Shown here: positions 1 through 7,253 of the stretch, piece by piece
How positions within the stretch are numbered: position 1 is the first letter of the stretch
Layout of the letters: each line of letters begins with the position of its first letter
Translations under genes and position numbers: made by a program
Origin: Bacteroidota bacterium
GTDB lineage: Bacteria; Bacteroidota; Bacteroidia; Bacteroidales; JABHKC01
Assembly: GCA_018692315.1 (NCBI GenBank)
Contig: JABHKC010000234.1
Span: forward strand, 1-34,587
Length of the DNA: 34,587 nt
Direction: 5' to 3'
The notes under the pieces: model-generated
The model's database searches: none
Seen by the model: only the letters and a program-made list of their open reading frames with translations
Told to the model about the DNA's origin: nothing

Positions 1-32
1 AAGGCTATAAAACAAACAAATGGACAGGCTTA

Positions 33-656
33 TTAATTCAAGATTTTGTTTTGAAAAACTGGAAATTTAAAATTAGCAAAAGAACTGCTCAACTCTGGCT
101 GTCGAAAGTATTGTGATTCTTTTTCATGCGTTTGCCCTGCTAATTTTGCAAGTTCTGCATGAGAATATATTAAAGCTGCAGTACCGCTTCTTTCCGGTTC
201 TTTTCTTGGCACAGCCATTTTACTTTCAAAAAATGCCTGCGTAGCCTTGGCTCCAAAAACAAAAGCAATAATACCTACCCAATATTGGTCTATTCCAATA
301 TCATAAAAATCGTTTGCATCCCATCCTACTTTTAATAATAGTAAACAAATAACATTTGTCATCATAAATACTACAATCCGCATTGTACTTACTTCTTTAT
401 TTTGGTCTTTTAAGAGGGAAGGAAAAGCTAAGGAAACTCCAAGCATTATTATGAAAAATGTGATAGATACATTCTCCCCGTTTAAGAGTGCATTTCCGTT
501 TGTTGAAAAAACTAATTTGAAAAGCAAGTATAGTATTCCAATAAAAATTAAAGCAAAACCAACAAACTGTATAAAAGAAATTTTGTATTCTTGGTTTTCT
601 ATTAGCTTTCGATCTTTATAATGTTTTTTGAACCAGTTTGATATTTTTTCATTCAT
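33..656 (-). CDS. Hypothetical four-helix membrane protein
   Basis: I do not recognise this 207-residue protein. It has a basic, hydrophilic N-terminus (residues 1-25) and four hydrophobic stretches at about 28-50, 63-82, 91-110 and 125-143. A soluble tail of about 60 residues follows. The basic N-terminus suggests a cytoplasmic N-end and no cleavable signal peptide; the even helix count would also leave the tail in the cytoplasm. No catalytic motif is visible. The ATG start at 656 is backed by a well-formed promoter about 50 nt upstream (708-737). The downstream neighbour lies outside the window, so operon membership is unknown. Confidence 0.7.
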   Translation of the reverse strand: MNEKISNWFKKHYKDRKLIENQEYKISFIQFVGFALIFIGILYLLFKLVFSTNGNALLNGENVSITFFIIMLGVSLAFPSLLKDQNKEVSTMRIVVFMMTNVICLLLLKVGWDANDFYDIGIDQYWVGIIAFVFGAKATQAFFESKMAVPRKEPERSGTAALIYSHAELAKLAGQTHEKESQYFRQPELSSSFANFKFPVFQNKILN

Positions 657-707
657 AAGATTTAAACTATTTAAGATTAAATATAAATTAAAAAAACTAA
701 CTAATTA

Positions 708-737
708 CAAATATACGATTCCATAATTTATTGTCAA
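708..737 (-). promoter_or_regulatory. Bacteroidetes-type promoter of the membrane protein gene
   Basis: Read on the minus strand, TTG (735-737) is followed after exactly 19 nt by TATATTTG (708-715). This matches the phylum consensus (TTG/TTTG at -33, TAnnTTTG at -7). Transcription would start near 701 and leave a leader of about 45 nt before the ATG at 656. Confidence 0.55.
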
Positions 738-904
738 TATTTAGACTAAAATTATTATGAAATGCTGTGAAAAAAAATAGTAATATAATTATTTCTTGTA
801 CAGCAAAACATAAAACCAATATTTTTCTGTTAATTAATAAGCAAATATAAAAATATTTTCCGTAATACAATCAAAATTGTAATATTTTAAAATGTTTTCT
901 TCAA

Positions 905-920
905 AAATAACAGATTATCA
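905..920. repeat. 16-bp direct repeat, left copy
   Basis: AAATAACAGATTATCA occurs here and again at 2148-2163 in the same orientation. The two copies bracket the inverted-repeat element and the DUF433/DUF5615 pair. The flanking bases differ (A before and A after here; T and G at the other copy), so identity is limited to 16 bp. Confidence 0.5.
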
Positions 921-1019
921 AACTTTATAACGTTTTTTTGCTTAACTATGTTTAAATTCCAGTTGTGTTTGTAATCGGCATTTAGATCGTTTTTTGAAAA
1001 GTCAGTCCAGTAAATCTTT

Positions 1020-1189
1020 AGGGTTTGTAAATAAATAAACTATCCATTTGTACTTGTTCTTTTGTCCATTTTCTTCATTATAAAAGTATTAAATAAACTG
1101 TGGCTATTCGCAACTTTTATGCCTTAAAAATGAACAATCCCGATGTATCGGGACGTGCAACTTGAATCCTTTATTTATTTACAAACCCT
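1020..1189. mobile_element. 170-bp element with perfect 20-bp terminal inverted repeats (MITE-like)
   Basis: Positions 1020-1039 (AGGGTTTGTAAATAAATAAA) are the exact reverse complement of 1170-1189. They enclose 130 bp without a credible ORF. Inside, 1138-1153 is a perfect 7-bp hairpin (TCCCGAT, two-base loop GT, ATCGGGA). Size and architecture fit a miniature inverted-repeat element. A clear target-site duplication is not visible at the repeat edges. A six-base AGTCCA occurs on both sides (1004-1009 and 1191-1196), but the left copy lies 10 nt away from the repeat. Confidence 0.5.
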
Positions 1190-1190
1190 T

Positions 1191-1319
1191 AGTCCAAATA
1201 ACAGAGTTGTAGAAACAAATAAGTATCTTGCAATTTCACTACTTATTTCTGCTGGTTTTAAATCCACAAACAACGCAAGAAATCCAAGAGGTAAGGTCGT
1301 TAAATTTCTAATAAATTGA
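1191..1319 (+). pseudogene. Possible C-terminal remnant of an unidentified gene
   Basis: Directly right of the inverted-repeat element, one plus-strand frame stays open for 42 codons before a TGA at 1317-1319. Its composition looks protein-like, ending in the residues NNARNPRGKVVKFLIN. There is no start codon or promoter. The frame runs back into the element, so the fragment could be the tail of a gene cut by the insertion. I do not recognise the family. A 9-bp inverted repeat (1217-1225 with 1240-1248) lies within it. The rest of 657-1448 is AT-rich and shows nothing else I can support. Confidence 0.15.
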
Positions 1320-1448
1320 TAATATGAATATCAATGTTTTTACTGACTACTGGCAAATTTATTAATTCTTTTATCAATACTCTTTTGTGTTATCAAACAA
1401 TAGTTTTCAGATGATTATAATTTTAGTTCTAAATTTAAATAGCTTATT

Positions 1449-1799
1449 TTATGAAGTTTTCATCCTTAATCCTCTTTTAGTCAATACTGAAAAATTGCCC
1501 TTTAACTTTTCATAATGTTTTTCAATTATTTCTAATACAATTTCAATTCGTTCTTTTCGATTAATTTCATTTAAACGAATTAATAATATTCCAGTGTGTT
1601 CAAATCTTAACCGATATGTCAATTCTCCAAAATCCTTGTCTTCTGTAATTAATAAACTTCGGTTTGCTATAGCTATTTTTAATACTTCAGTGTCTTTTAT
1701 ACCGGAAAAGTCCTCCAATATCGACAAAACAATTATTCCATTTTGTCTCAATCTAATAATTATTCCAAAATCGACACTCTCATCTACAACAAGTTTCAT
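1449..1799 (-). CDS. DUF5615-family PIN-like protein (putative toxin)
   Basis: This 116-residue protein matches the DUF5615 PIN-like family in length and motif order. It has an acidic pair near the N-terminus (D6, E7), an aspartate within a GIKDTEVL segment (D36), and the family hallmark TEDKDFGEL (residues 52-60), followed by a hydrophobic strand ILLIRL. PIN-type proteins are usually metal-dependent RNases, and DUF5615 members are usually encoded just after a DUF433 antitoxin, as here: only 2 nt separate its ATG from the upstream stop. I infer the toxin half of a type II module. RNase activity is not shown by sequence alone. Confidence 0.8.
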   Translation of the reverse strand: MKLVVDESVDFGIIIRLRQNGIIVLSILEDFSGIKDTEVLKIAIANRSLLITEDKDFGELTYRLRFEHTGILLIRLNEINRKERIEIVLEIIEKHYEKLKGNFSVLTKRGLRMKTS

Positions 1800-1801
1800 T
1801 T

Positions 1802-2035
1802 TTATGAAGCTTTTGAAAATACAATCTCATTTTTTATCGAATCTGATGCAAACAATAGACAAGCAGCTATATCGTCTTTTGTTGTTTTAGGATATGCTTC
1901 AGTTAAATCTTGAATAGTATCGCCGGAGGCTAATTTCTCTAGAATTAAATCTACTGGAATCCTTGTATTGATTATTACCGGTTTTCCATACAATCTCTCA
2001 GGATTCGATTCTATATGTAATGTCCAGTCAATCAT
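1802..2035 (-). CDS. DUF433 domain protein (putative antitoxin)
   Basis: This 77-residue protein is essentially one DUF433 domain. It contains the family core GKPVIINTRIPVDLILEKLA (residues 17-36) and then an SGDTIQDL/YPKTTKDDI segment, which forms the helix-turn-helix-like part. DUF433 proteins are typically DNA-binding antitoxins that repress their own operon and neutralise the DUF5615 partner. The downstream DUF5615 gene starts 2 nt after its stop, so the two are co-transcribed. A TATTTTTG -7 element lies 36 nt upstream of the ATG (2071-2078 on the plus strand). Confidence 0.8.
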   Translation of the reverse strand: MIDWTLHIESNPERLYGKPVIINTRIPVDLILEKLASGDTIQDLTEAYPKTTKDDIAACLLFASDSIKNEIVFSKAS

Positions 2036-2070
2036 ATTTTTATTTTAAATTTCCTATTATTTCGCTAATA

Positions 2071-2078
2071 CAAAAATA
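2071..2078 (-). promoter_or_regulatory. -7 element of the DUF433/DUF5615 operon
   Basis: On the minus strand this reads TATTTTTG, a full match to TAnnTTTG, 36 nt before the ATG at 2035. The nearest upstream TTG is 22 nt away, slightly too far for the usual -33 spacing, so only the -7 box is well supported. Confidence 0.35.
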
Positions 2079-2147
2079 GGAATATTTTTCAAAATACATT
2101 CAATGTTCAACTAACTTCAATAATACAAGTATCATATTTGTTTAAAT

Positions 2148-2163
2148 AAATAACAGATTATCA
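2148..2163. repeat. 16-bp direct repeat, right copy
   Basis: This is the second copy of AAATAACAGATTATCA, 1243 bp from the first copy (905-920). It lies between the toxin-antitoxin promoter and the MFS gene. Confidence 0.5.
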
Positions 2164-2226
2164 GCATATAAAAATAGATATAAGTAAAATTTCAAAAGCA
2201 ATAAAAACAAACTCTAACACAAATCA

Positions 2227-2257
2227 TTTGCAGAAACATATAAATATCCTACTTTTA
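2227..2257 (+). promoter_or_regulatory. Promoter of the MFS transporter gene
   Basis: TTTG at 2227-2230 is followed after 19 nt by TACTTTTA at 2250-2257. This is one mismatch from TAnnTTTG, with canonical spacing. The predicted leader to the ATG at 2298 is about 35 nt. Confidence 0.4.
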
Positions 2258-2297
2258 GCCTCTTGAAAAAATGAATTTATTAACTTAATTTAAAAAT

Positions 2298-3719
2298 ATG
2301 AATAATATTACACAATCTCTTAGAGATTCGAAAGGTGCCAGATGGGGAGCACTTGCCGTTGTTTCGTTTACAATGATGACAGGTTATTACATTAATTATG
2401 TAATATCACCACTAAAACCTCTTCTCGAAGATCATTTTGGTTGGAATAGTGTTGACTTTGGCTTATGGAATAGTGCCTACGGTTGGTTTAATGTTTTTTT
2501 CCTAATGTTGATTTTTGGAGGAATTATATTAGATAAAATTGGTGTTAGATTTACTGGTATTGGTGCGGCTTTATTGATGATTGTGGGAACTATTTTACAA
2601 TATTTAGCAATTGATGGTATATTTCCAATGGAAGGTCTCTTCTTTGAAGGTTCTTTTTTAGAAATGAAATCTCAAATATTTTATGGAGCACTTGGCTTTG
2701 GAATTTTTGGTGTAGGAGTAGAAATTGCGGGTATTACTGTAAGTAAAATAATTGTAAAATGGTTTAAAGGAAAAGAACTTGCCCTTGCTATGGGGCTCGA
2801 AATGGCTACTGCACGTATGGGTACTGCTCTTGCTTTAGCACTTCCGTTACCAATGGCAACAATTTGGTTTGGAACAAAAGAACTTCCTGCACTTTCTGCT
2901 CCATTAATGTTAGGTATAGGTCTATTAGTTGCCGGATTTATTGCTTTTCTTTGGTATATATTTATGGATAAAAAATTAGAAGCATCAGAGGGGGTTTCTG
3001 ATGAAGTTAGCGAGGAGGACGAATTTAAAATAAGTGATATATTAACAATCCTTACAAATAAAGGATTTTGGCTAATTGCTCTTCTATGTGTTTTATTCTA
3101 TTCAGGAGTATTCCCATTTCTATATTATGCTACTGATTTAATGATTAATAAATATAACGTTGAGCCTGATTTTGCTGGTGCAATTCCGGGTCTTTTACCA
3201 TTTGGAACAATCTTATTAACACCATTTTTTGGTAATATTTACGATAGAAAAGGAAAAGGTGCTACAATTATGTTAATAGGTTCGGTTATGTTGTTAGTAG
3301 CCCATACTATCTTTTCAATACCGTTTATTGATAATTACATTGTAGCAATTGCACTTATTCTTTTCCTTGGAGTTACATTCTCGTTAGTGCCATCTGCAAT
3401 GTGGCCCTCTGTACCAAAAATTATTCCCGAAAAACAACTTGGAACAGCTTATGCTCTAATTTTTTGGGTTCAAAACTGGGGATTAATGGGTATTCCACTA
3501 TTGATAGGATATGTTTTAGATAAATATAATCCTGAAGTGATTGATGCAAGAAAACTGTTGGAAGAAGGTCAAGATGTTGTTGTGCCTCCTTATGATTATA
3601 CAGCCCCTATGATTGTTTTTGCAGCCACAGGTTTGTTGGCAATATTTGTAGCAATTGCTTTGAAAGCCGAAGACAAGAAAAAAGGATATGGTCTGGAGCT
3701 TCCTAATATTGAAAAATAG
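2298..3719 (+). CDS. Major facilitator superfamily transporter
   Basis: A 473-residue inner-membrane protein with about 12 hydrophobic segments in two halves, separated by an acidic cytoplasmic loop at about residues 228-245 (rich in E and D). The MFS signature loop between helices 2 and 3 is visible as GGIILDKIGVRF (residues 74-85). Its counterpart in the second half is GNIYDRKGKG. A long extracytoplasmic insertion around residues 108-125 and another near the C-terminus (about 415-435) are unusual but not disruptive. Substrate cannot be assigned. It is monocistronic: its own promoter precedes it and a bidirectional hairpin terminator follows (3742-3769). Confidence 0.85.
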   Translation: MNNITQSLRDSKGARWGALAVVSFTMMTGYYINYVISPLKPLLEDHFGWNSVDFGLWNSAYGWFNVFFLMLIFGGIILDKIGVRFTGIGAALLMIVGTILQYLAIDGIFPMEGLFFEGSFLEMKSQIFYGALGFGIFGVGVEIAGITVSKIIVKWFKGKELALAMGLEMATARMGTALALALPLPMATIWFGTKELPALSAPLMLGIGLLVAGFIAFLWYIFMDKKLEASEGVSDEVSEEDEFKISDILTILTNKGFWLIALLCVLFYSGVFPFLYYATDLMINKYNVEPDFAGAIPGLLPFGTILLTPFFGNIYDRKGKGATIMLIGSVMLLVAHTIFSIPFIDNYIVAIALILFLGVTFSLVPSAMWPSVPKIIPEKQLGTAYALIFWVQNWGLMGIPLLIGYVLDKYNPEVIDARKLLEEGQDVVVPPYDYTAPMIVFAATGLLAIFVAIALKAEDKKKGYGLELPNIEK

Positions 3720-3741
3720 AATTCTGAAACCATAAATAAAA

Positions 3742-3769
3742 AAAACCACAGCTCTTTAGTTGTGGTTTT
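3742..3769. terminator. Bidirectional intrinsic terminator between MFS gene and recX
   Basis: A 12-bp stem (3742-3753 with 3758-3769, one G-T pair) closes a four-base loop CTTT. On the minus strand it is followed by eight T residues, a strong terminator for recX. On the plus strand TTTTATTA follows, adequate for the MFS gene. Confidence 0.8.
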
Positions 3770-3812
3770 ATTATTTCTGGCAAACTCCAATATTTTTATT
3801 GAAACTAAATTT

Positions 3813-4277
3813 TTATTTTTGGTCAGGAATTACGAAATTGAAACAAATATCCTGTTCGTAGCCCCGGCTCATTCCAAATCTGATAAGTTTGTTTTTTCTT
3901 TCTGCCTCATTTTTGGCAGAAATACTTTTCGCTTTTTTTTCTAATTCCTTAAAAATAATTGTTAAATACTCATCTTTAGGAATTTTGTTCATAGCATGTG
4001 AAATATTTTCCTCGGAAATCCCTTTTTGTTTCAAGGCAAACATAATCTTTATCTTACCCCATTTCAATATTCTTAGTTTTTCGTTGGTGAAAGAAGAAAC
4101 AAATCGTTTTTCGTTTATAAAATCTTCATGAATTAAATCTTCAATAATTTCATCAGTTTCTTCTTCGCAAATTCCCCAGCTTTTTAATTTTATGCGAATA
4201 TCTTTTTTGCATTTTTCGGTTTTTGAACAAATGTTTTGTGCTTGTATTAAAGCTTGCTTTTTATCTTTTTTTTGCAT
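3813..4277 (-). CDS. recX: Regulatory protein RecX
   Basis: This 154-residue protein is within the usual RecX length. RecX is an all-helical protein built of repeated three-helix units that binds RecA filaments and modulates recombination and SOS activity in the cytoplasm. Visible hallmarks are the central DFINEKRFVSSFTNEKLR segment (about residues 52-69), the following KWGKIKIMFALKQKGIS segment (about 73-89), and a degenerate third helical unit. It starts 10 nt after the prmC stop, so the two genes form an operon. The neighbour pair prmC-recX is common in this phylum as far as I recall. The family assignment is firm. Confidence 0.85.
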   Translation of the reverse strand: MQKKDKKQALIQAQNICSKTEKCKKDIRIKLKSWGICEEETDEIIEDLIHEDFINEKRFVSSFTNEKLRILKWGKIKIMFALKQKGISEENISHAMNKIPKDEYLTIIFKELEKKAKSISAKNEAERKNKLIRFGMSRGYEQDICFNFVIPDQK

Positions 4278-4287
4278 GTTTTTCTTT

Positions 4288-5142
4288 TCAATTCAAAAGT
4301 TTGGCTCTAATCATTCTGAACTTATCGTTAATATCTTTTTTTATCAATATTTCACAAAAGCCTTTTTGTGAAAGCAATTCAGCTGTTTGTTCTGCCAGAT
4401 TTTCATTTATTTCCAAATATAAATTCCCATTTGTTGAAAGATGCTTTATTGCAAAATTTGCAATTGCTTCATAAAAAATCAATGGATCTTGATTGCTAAC
4501 AAAAAGTGCTTCGTATGGTTCAAAATTTAGAACATTTTTTGCCATTAGCGATTTTTCTTGCTCACGAACATACGGTGGATTGCTGACGATAATATCAAAT
4601 TTTGCAAATCTCTTGTTAGATTCAATATCTAAAATATTAAATTTAGTGAAGCTTATTTCAGCATTATTTGATTGTGCATTTTTTTTTGCAATTTCTAGTG
4701 CTTTTTTAGAAATATCTATAGCTAAAATTTTTACTTTTGGGAGGCTTTTTTTCAGAGAAATTGCAATGCATCCGCTACCGGTGCCAATATCAATAATTTT
4801 CGATGCTGTATTTTTAGAGTCATTTACAATCCAATCTACAAGCTCTTCGGTTTCGGGACGTGGAATTAAAACATCTTTATTTACAGAAAATGTTAAATCA
4901 TAAAATTCTGTTTTGCCGAAAATATATTGTAAGGGTTGATACTCTTTAAGCTTTAAAACTATTTTTTTAAGTCGATGAATTGAATTCTCACTAATTTGAA
5001 AGTCTTGCTGAATATGAATTTCAGGTTTCGATAGATTTTCTAATTCATTAAATATTAAATATATAAAGCTCTGTATCTCTTCTTTTGGATAAAAATCGGA
5101 CAATTCTGTGGTAGAAAAACTTATCGCTTCTTTTAAATTCAT
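4288..5142 (-). CDS. prmC: Peptide chain release factor N5-glutamine methyltransferase (PrmC/HemK)
   Basis: PrmC methylates the glutamine of the GGQ motif in class I release factors using S-adenosylmethionine, which speeds translation termination. The 284-residue protein has a helical N-terminal domain (1-85) that recognises the release factor. The Rossmann methyltransferase domain begins at the IPRPETEELVDW segment (about 93-104). SAM-binding motif I is DIGTGSGCIA (118-127), and the catalytic NPPY motif is at 188-191, followed by VREQE. Full length, with an ATG at 5142. It leads the operon with recX and is divergent from the ECF sigma gene, with about 120 bp shared between them. Confidence 0.93.
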   Translation of the reverse strand: MNLKEAISFSTTELSDFYPKEEIQSFIYLIFNELENLSKPEIHIQQDFQISENSIHRLKKIVLKLKEYQPLQYIFGKTEFYDLTFSVNKDVLIPRPETEELVDWIVNDSKNTASKIIDIGTGSGCIAISLKKSLPKVKILAIDISKKALEIAKKNAQSNNAEISFTKFNILDIESNKRFAKFDIIVSNPPYVREQEKSLMAKNVLNFEPYEALFVSNQDPLIFYEAIANFAIKHLSTNGNLYLEINENLAEQTAELLSQKGFCEILIKKDINDKFRMIRAKLLN

Positions 5143-5214
5143 ACTATTTTAGTTGAATGAAAATATCATAGAAAATACAAAATGACAAAATAGACAAAAA
5201 AATGAAAAATAATT

Positions 5215-5241
5215 TGTAACAAATAGTATTTTAGTTCCGTC
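5215..5241 (+). promoter_or_regulatory. ECF-type (probably autoregulated) promoter of the sigma factor operon
   Basis: TGTAAC at 5215-5220 is followed after 17 nt by CGTC at 5238-5241. This is the GTAAC/CGTC layout typical of promoters read by group IV (ECF) sigma factors and differs from the housekeeping TTG/TAnnTTTG boxes elsewhere in the window. It sits 24-50 nt upstream of the sigma factor ATG, so self-activation is the simplest inference. Confidence 0.55.
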
Positions 5242-5264
5242 ATAAATTAAATTTGAAATGTTAA

Positions 5265-5750
5265 ATGACAACTGAGGAGTATAATATTAGTGTTGAAAAT
5301 TTTTCTGATGGAGCTTACAGGTTCATTTTAAAAAATATTAGAGATCAAAATAAGGCTCAGGATATAGTTCAGGATACTTATGAAAAATTGTGGATAAATG
5401 TTTCTATTGTTGATTTTAAAAAAGTAAAATCCTACATTTTTTCAACTGCCTATCATACTATGATTGACCTAATCAGAAGGGAAAAACGAAAAGTTGATTT
5501 TGAAGAGGTAAATTTGCTTGACTATTCGCACAGCGAGCATTATAGCGATTTGAACGAAATTCTGAACGAAGCCATTGATAAACTTCCCGATATTCAAAAA
5601 TCGGTGGTTCTGTTACGCGACTATGAAGGATATTCTTACAAAGAAATAGCAGAAATTACAAATTTGAACGAATCGCAAGTGAAGGTGTATATTTTTAGAG
5701 CACGGAAATATTTGAAAAATTATATTGTTAGTACAGAAGTAGTTGTTTAG
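5265..5750 (+). CDS. RNA polymerase ECF (group IV) sigma factor
   Basis: This 161-residue protein has the two-domain ECF layout. Region 2 spans about residues 15-75, with NKAQDIVQDTYEKLW (29-43) as the core-binding helix and the basic IDLIRREKRK segment (67-76) at the -10 contact. Region 4 spans about 100-152, with LPDIQKSVVLLRDYEGYSYK and the recognition helix NLNESQVKVYIFRARKYLK. There is no sigma-1 or sigma-3 domain. It is the first gene of a two-gene operon: the next gene, which looks like a membrane anti-sigma factor, starts 12 nt after its stop. The ECF-type promoter upstream suggests positive autoregulation. The activating stress and the regulon are unknown. Confidence 0.9.
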   Translation: MTTEEYNISVENFSDGAYRFILKNIRDQNKAQDIVQDTYEKLWINVSIVDFKKVKSYIFSTAYHTMIDLIRREKRKVDFEEVNLLDYSHSEHYSDLNEILNEAIDKLPDIQKSVVLLRDYEGYSYKEIAEITNLNESQVKVYIFRARKYLKNYIVSTEVVV

Positions 5751-5762
5751 AAAAAAGCTGAG

Positions 5763-6962
5763 ATGAAAATAAATATTAATAATTATCAGGAGTATTTTAT
5801 AGATTATTTCGATGGGAATCTTGATTTTCTGCAAAATAAACAATTATTCAATTTTTTGGATAAACACCCAGATATAAAAACTGAATTTGAGCAATTCGAA
5901 GAAATAAAAATCAAGCCCGAAACTATAAAATTTCCTTTCAAGGAAAGTTTAAAAAAAAATATTGCAAGTCAATCTTCAATTAATGAATCAAATTTTGAAG
6001 ATTTTTGTATCGCAAAATTAGAAAATCAACTCACTGAAAAGCAATCAAAAGAATTTGAAGACTATATTTCTGAGAATCCTGAAAATCAAAAAACTTTCAA
6101 TTTATATTTAGAAACCAAAATAAAACCTGAACTAAATATTTTGTTCAACAAAAAATCATCTCTAAAGAAATTCAATCTTCAAGCAAAAAAACTTATTCCA
6201 TATTTTTCGATTGCTGCATCAATTATTATTGTCATTGGATTGTATTTTTATTCAAATAAATTTGTCGTAGAAGAAAATCCAAATTTTGCTGATAAAAATG
6301 ACACTTCTAAAATCCAAATTGAAATTGTTTCTGATAAAAACCAAAATGCAGAAATTGAAGGAAATATTGAATCGACAGAAGAGAAGCAAAAAAGTATAAT
6401 TCAAAAGCCAAAAATTCTAAATAAAACTGAAAATATAGCTGACAAAAATTGTCCTAAAACAGAAAGAATTAATAAAATTGATTCTAAAGAAGAAATTATT
6501 AATGGCGATTTGAAAAATAAATTTTCGGAAAATTTGGCTGAAGCAAGAATCGATTCTTTCAAATATATAGTTCCTGCAAAAACAAATTTTTCGAAAGATA
6601 CGCTCATAAAAAGAGACTTAAAACCTCAGACTGTAGATGGGACGAATAATATGAATCAAAAATATGAGAATATTACACAAAAAGAACCAATTGCTGCTGC
6701 AAGTAAAATGCCTCAGATTCAGGACGATGATTATGTTTCTGTCAAACAATTTTTTGTAAATATTTTGAAAAAGAAAATTTTCAAAGTGAATGAAAATGAG
6801 AGGGTAGATTTTTGGCATGTTGCTGATGCCGGATTGAACGGAATAAATAAAATTACAAAGTCGAAAATGAAATTGAAAGAAAAATCGAATGAAAATTCGT
6901 CAATTGTAGAATTTAGCTCCGAAAAATTTGCTTTTGCCATCCCTCTAAAAAAGGATAGGTAA
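5763..6962 (+). CDS. Putative membrane anti-sigma factor with duplicated N-terminal domain
   Basis: This 399-residue protein has one transmembrane helix (about 145-165), a cytoplasmic N-terminus and a long extracytoplasmic tail rich in Lys, Glu and Asn. The cytoplasmic part is a tandem duplication: residues 9-65 and 79-136 share the pattern acidic aromatic start, central helix, NP/HP turn, then IKPE and SLKK at the end (IKPE at 50-53 and 120-123; SLKK at 62-65 and 133-136). Such YFDGNL-type segments are typical of anti-sigma factors in Bacteroidota and lack the zinc-binding HxxxCxxC. Position directly after the ECF gene supports sequestration of the sigma factor at the membrane. The tail resembles no domain I recognise. 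Confidence 0.65.
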   Translation: MKININNYQEYFIDYFDGNLDFLQNKQLFNFLDKHPDIKTEFEQFEEIKIKPETIKFPFKESLKKNIASQSSINESNFEDFCIAKLENQLTEKQSKEFEDYISENPENQKTFNLYLETKIKPELNILFNKKSSLKKFNLQAKKLIPYFSIAASIIIVIGLYFYSNKFVVEENPNFADKNDTSKIQIEIVSDKNQNAEIEGNIESTEEKQKSIIQKPKILNKTENIADKNCPKTERINKIDSKEEIINGDLKNKFSENLAEARIDSFKYIVPAKTNFSKDTLIKRDLKPQTVDGTNNMNQKYENITQKEPIAAASKMPQIQDDDYVSVKQFFVNILKKKIFKVNENERVDFWHVADAGLNGINKITKSKMKLKEKSNENSSIVEFSSEKFAFAIPLKKDR

Positions 6963-7070
6963 GGAAGCAGTTTCCATGAAATCTTTTACCTCAGCTAAAA
7001 TATTGCATATTTGAATTGAAATTTCGCCGTTTTCTTATCCTTAAATCATTAAAATTTGATAGCAATTTTT

Positions 7071-7078
7071 TATCTTTG
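7071..7078 (+). promoter_or_regulatory. -7 element upstream of the small ORF and cls
   Basis: TATCTTTG matches TAnnTTTG exactly, 32 nt before the ATG of the small ORF at 7110 and 176 nt before cls. No TTG lies at the ideal -33 distance, so support is partial. The surrounding 6963-7109 stretch holds nothing else I can support. Confidence 0.35.
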
Positions 7079-7109
7079 TTGCTTTGGGTAATTATTTTAA
7101 TTGATAGTA

Positions 7110-7247
7110 ATGAAAGAATATGTTGTGCCATTTTGCGACTCCTGTCATGTGTTTTTTTTACACAAACTTGTCATGCTTTTTTCTAACAAGTTTTATAATG
7201 AATTGAACGATATCCTCAATCTAAAAATAAAATTTGCTATTAATTAA
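7110..7247 (+). CDS. Small 45-codon ORF with CxxC motif upstream of cls
   Basis: An ATG at 7110 opens a 45-residue frame ending in TAA at 7245-7247, 6 nt before the cls start. The product begins MKEYVVPFCDSCHVFF, with a CDSC motif (C9, C12), a short hydrophobic middle and a basic, Asn-rich end. It sits just after a -7 box and is spaced like an operon partner or a leader peptide. I do not recognise it. It could be a chance frame in the 5' leader of cls. Confidence 0.3.
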   Translation: MKEYVVPFCDSCHVFFLHKLVMLFSNKFYNELNDILNLKIKFAIN

Positions 7248-7253
7248 ACTTCA

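Noticed and set aside
1594-1890. 98-codon plus-strand frame
   Set aside because: It runs antisense over the well-supported DUF5615 gene and has no features of its own.
4493-4903. 136-codon plus-strand frame
   Set aside because: It is antisense to the catalytic core of prmC, so it is a shadow.
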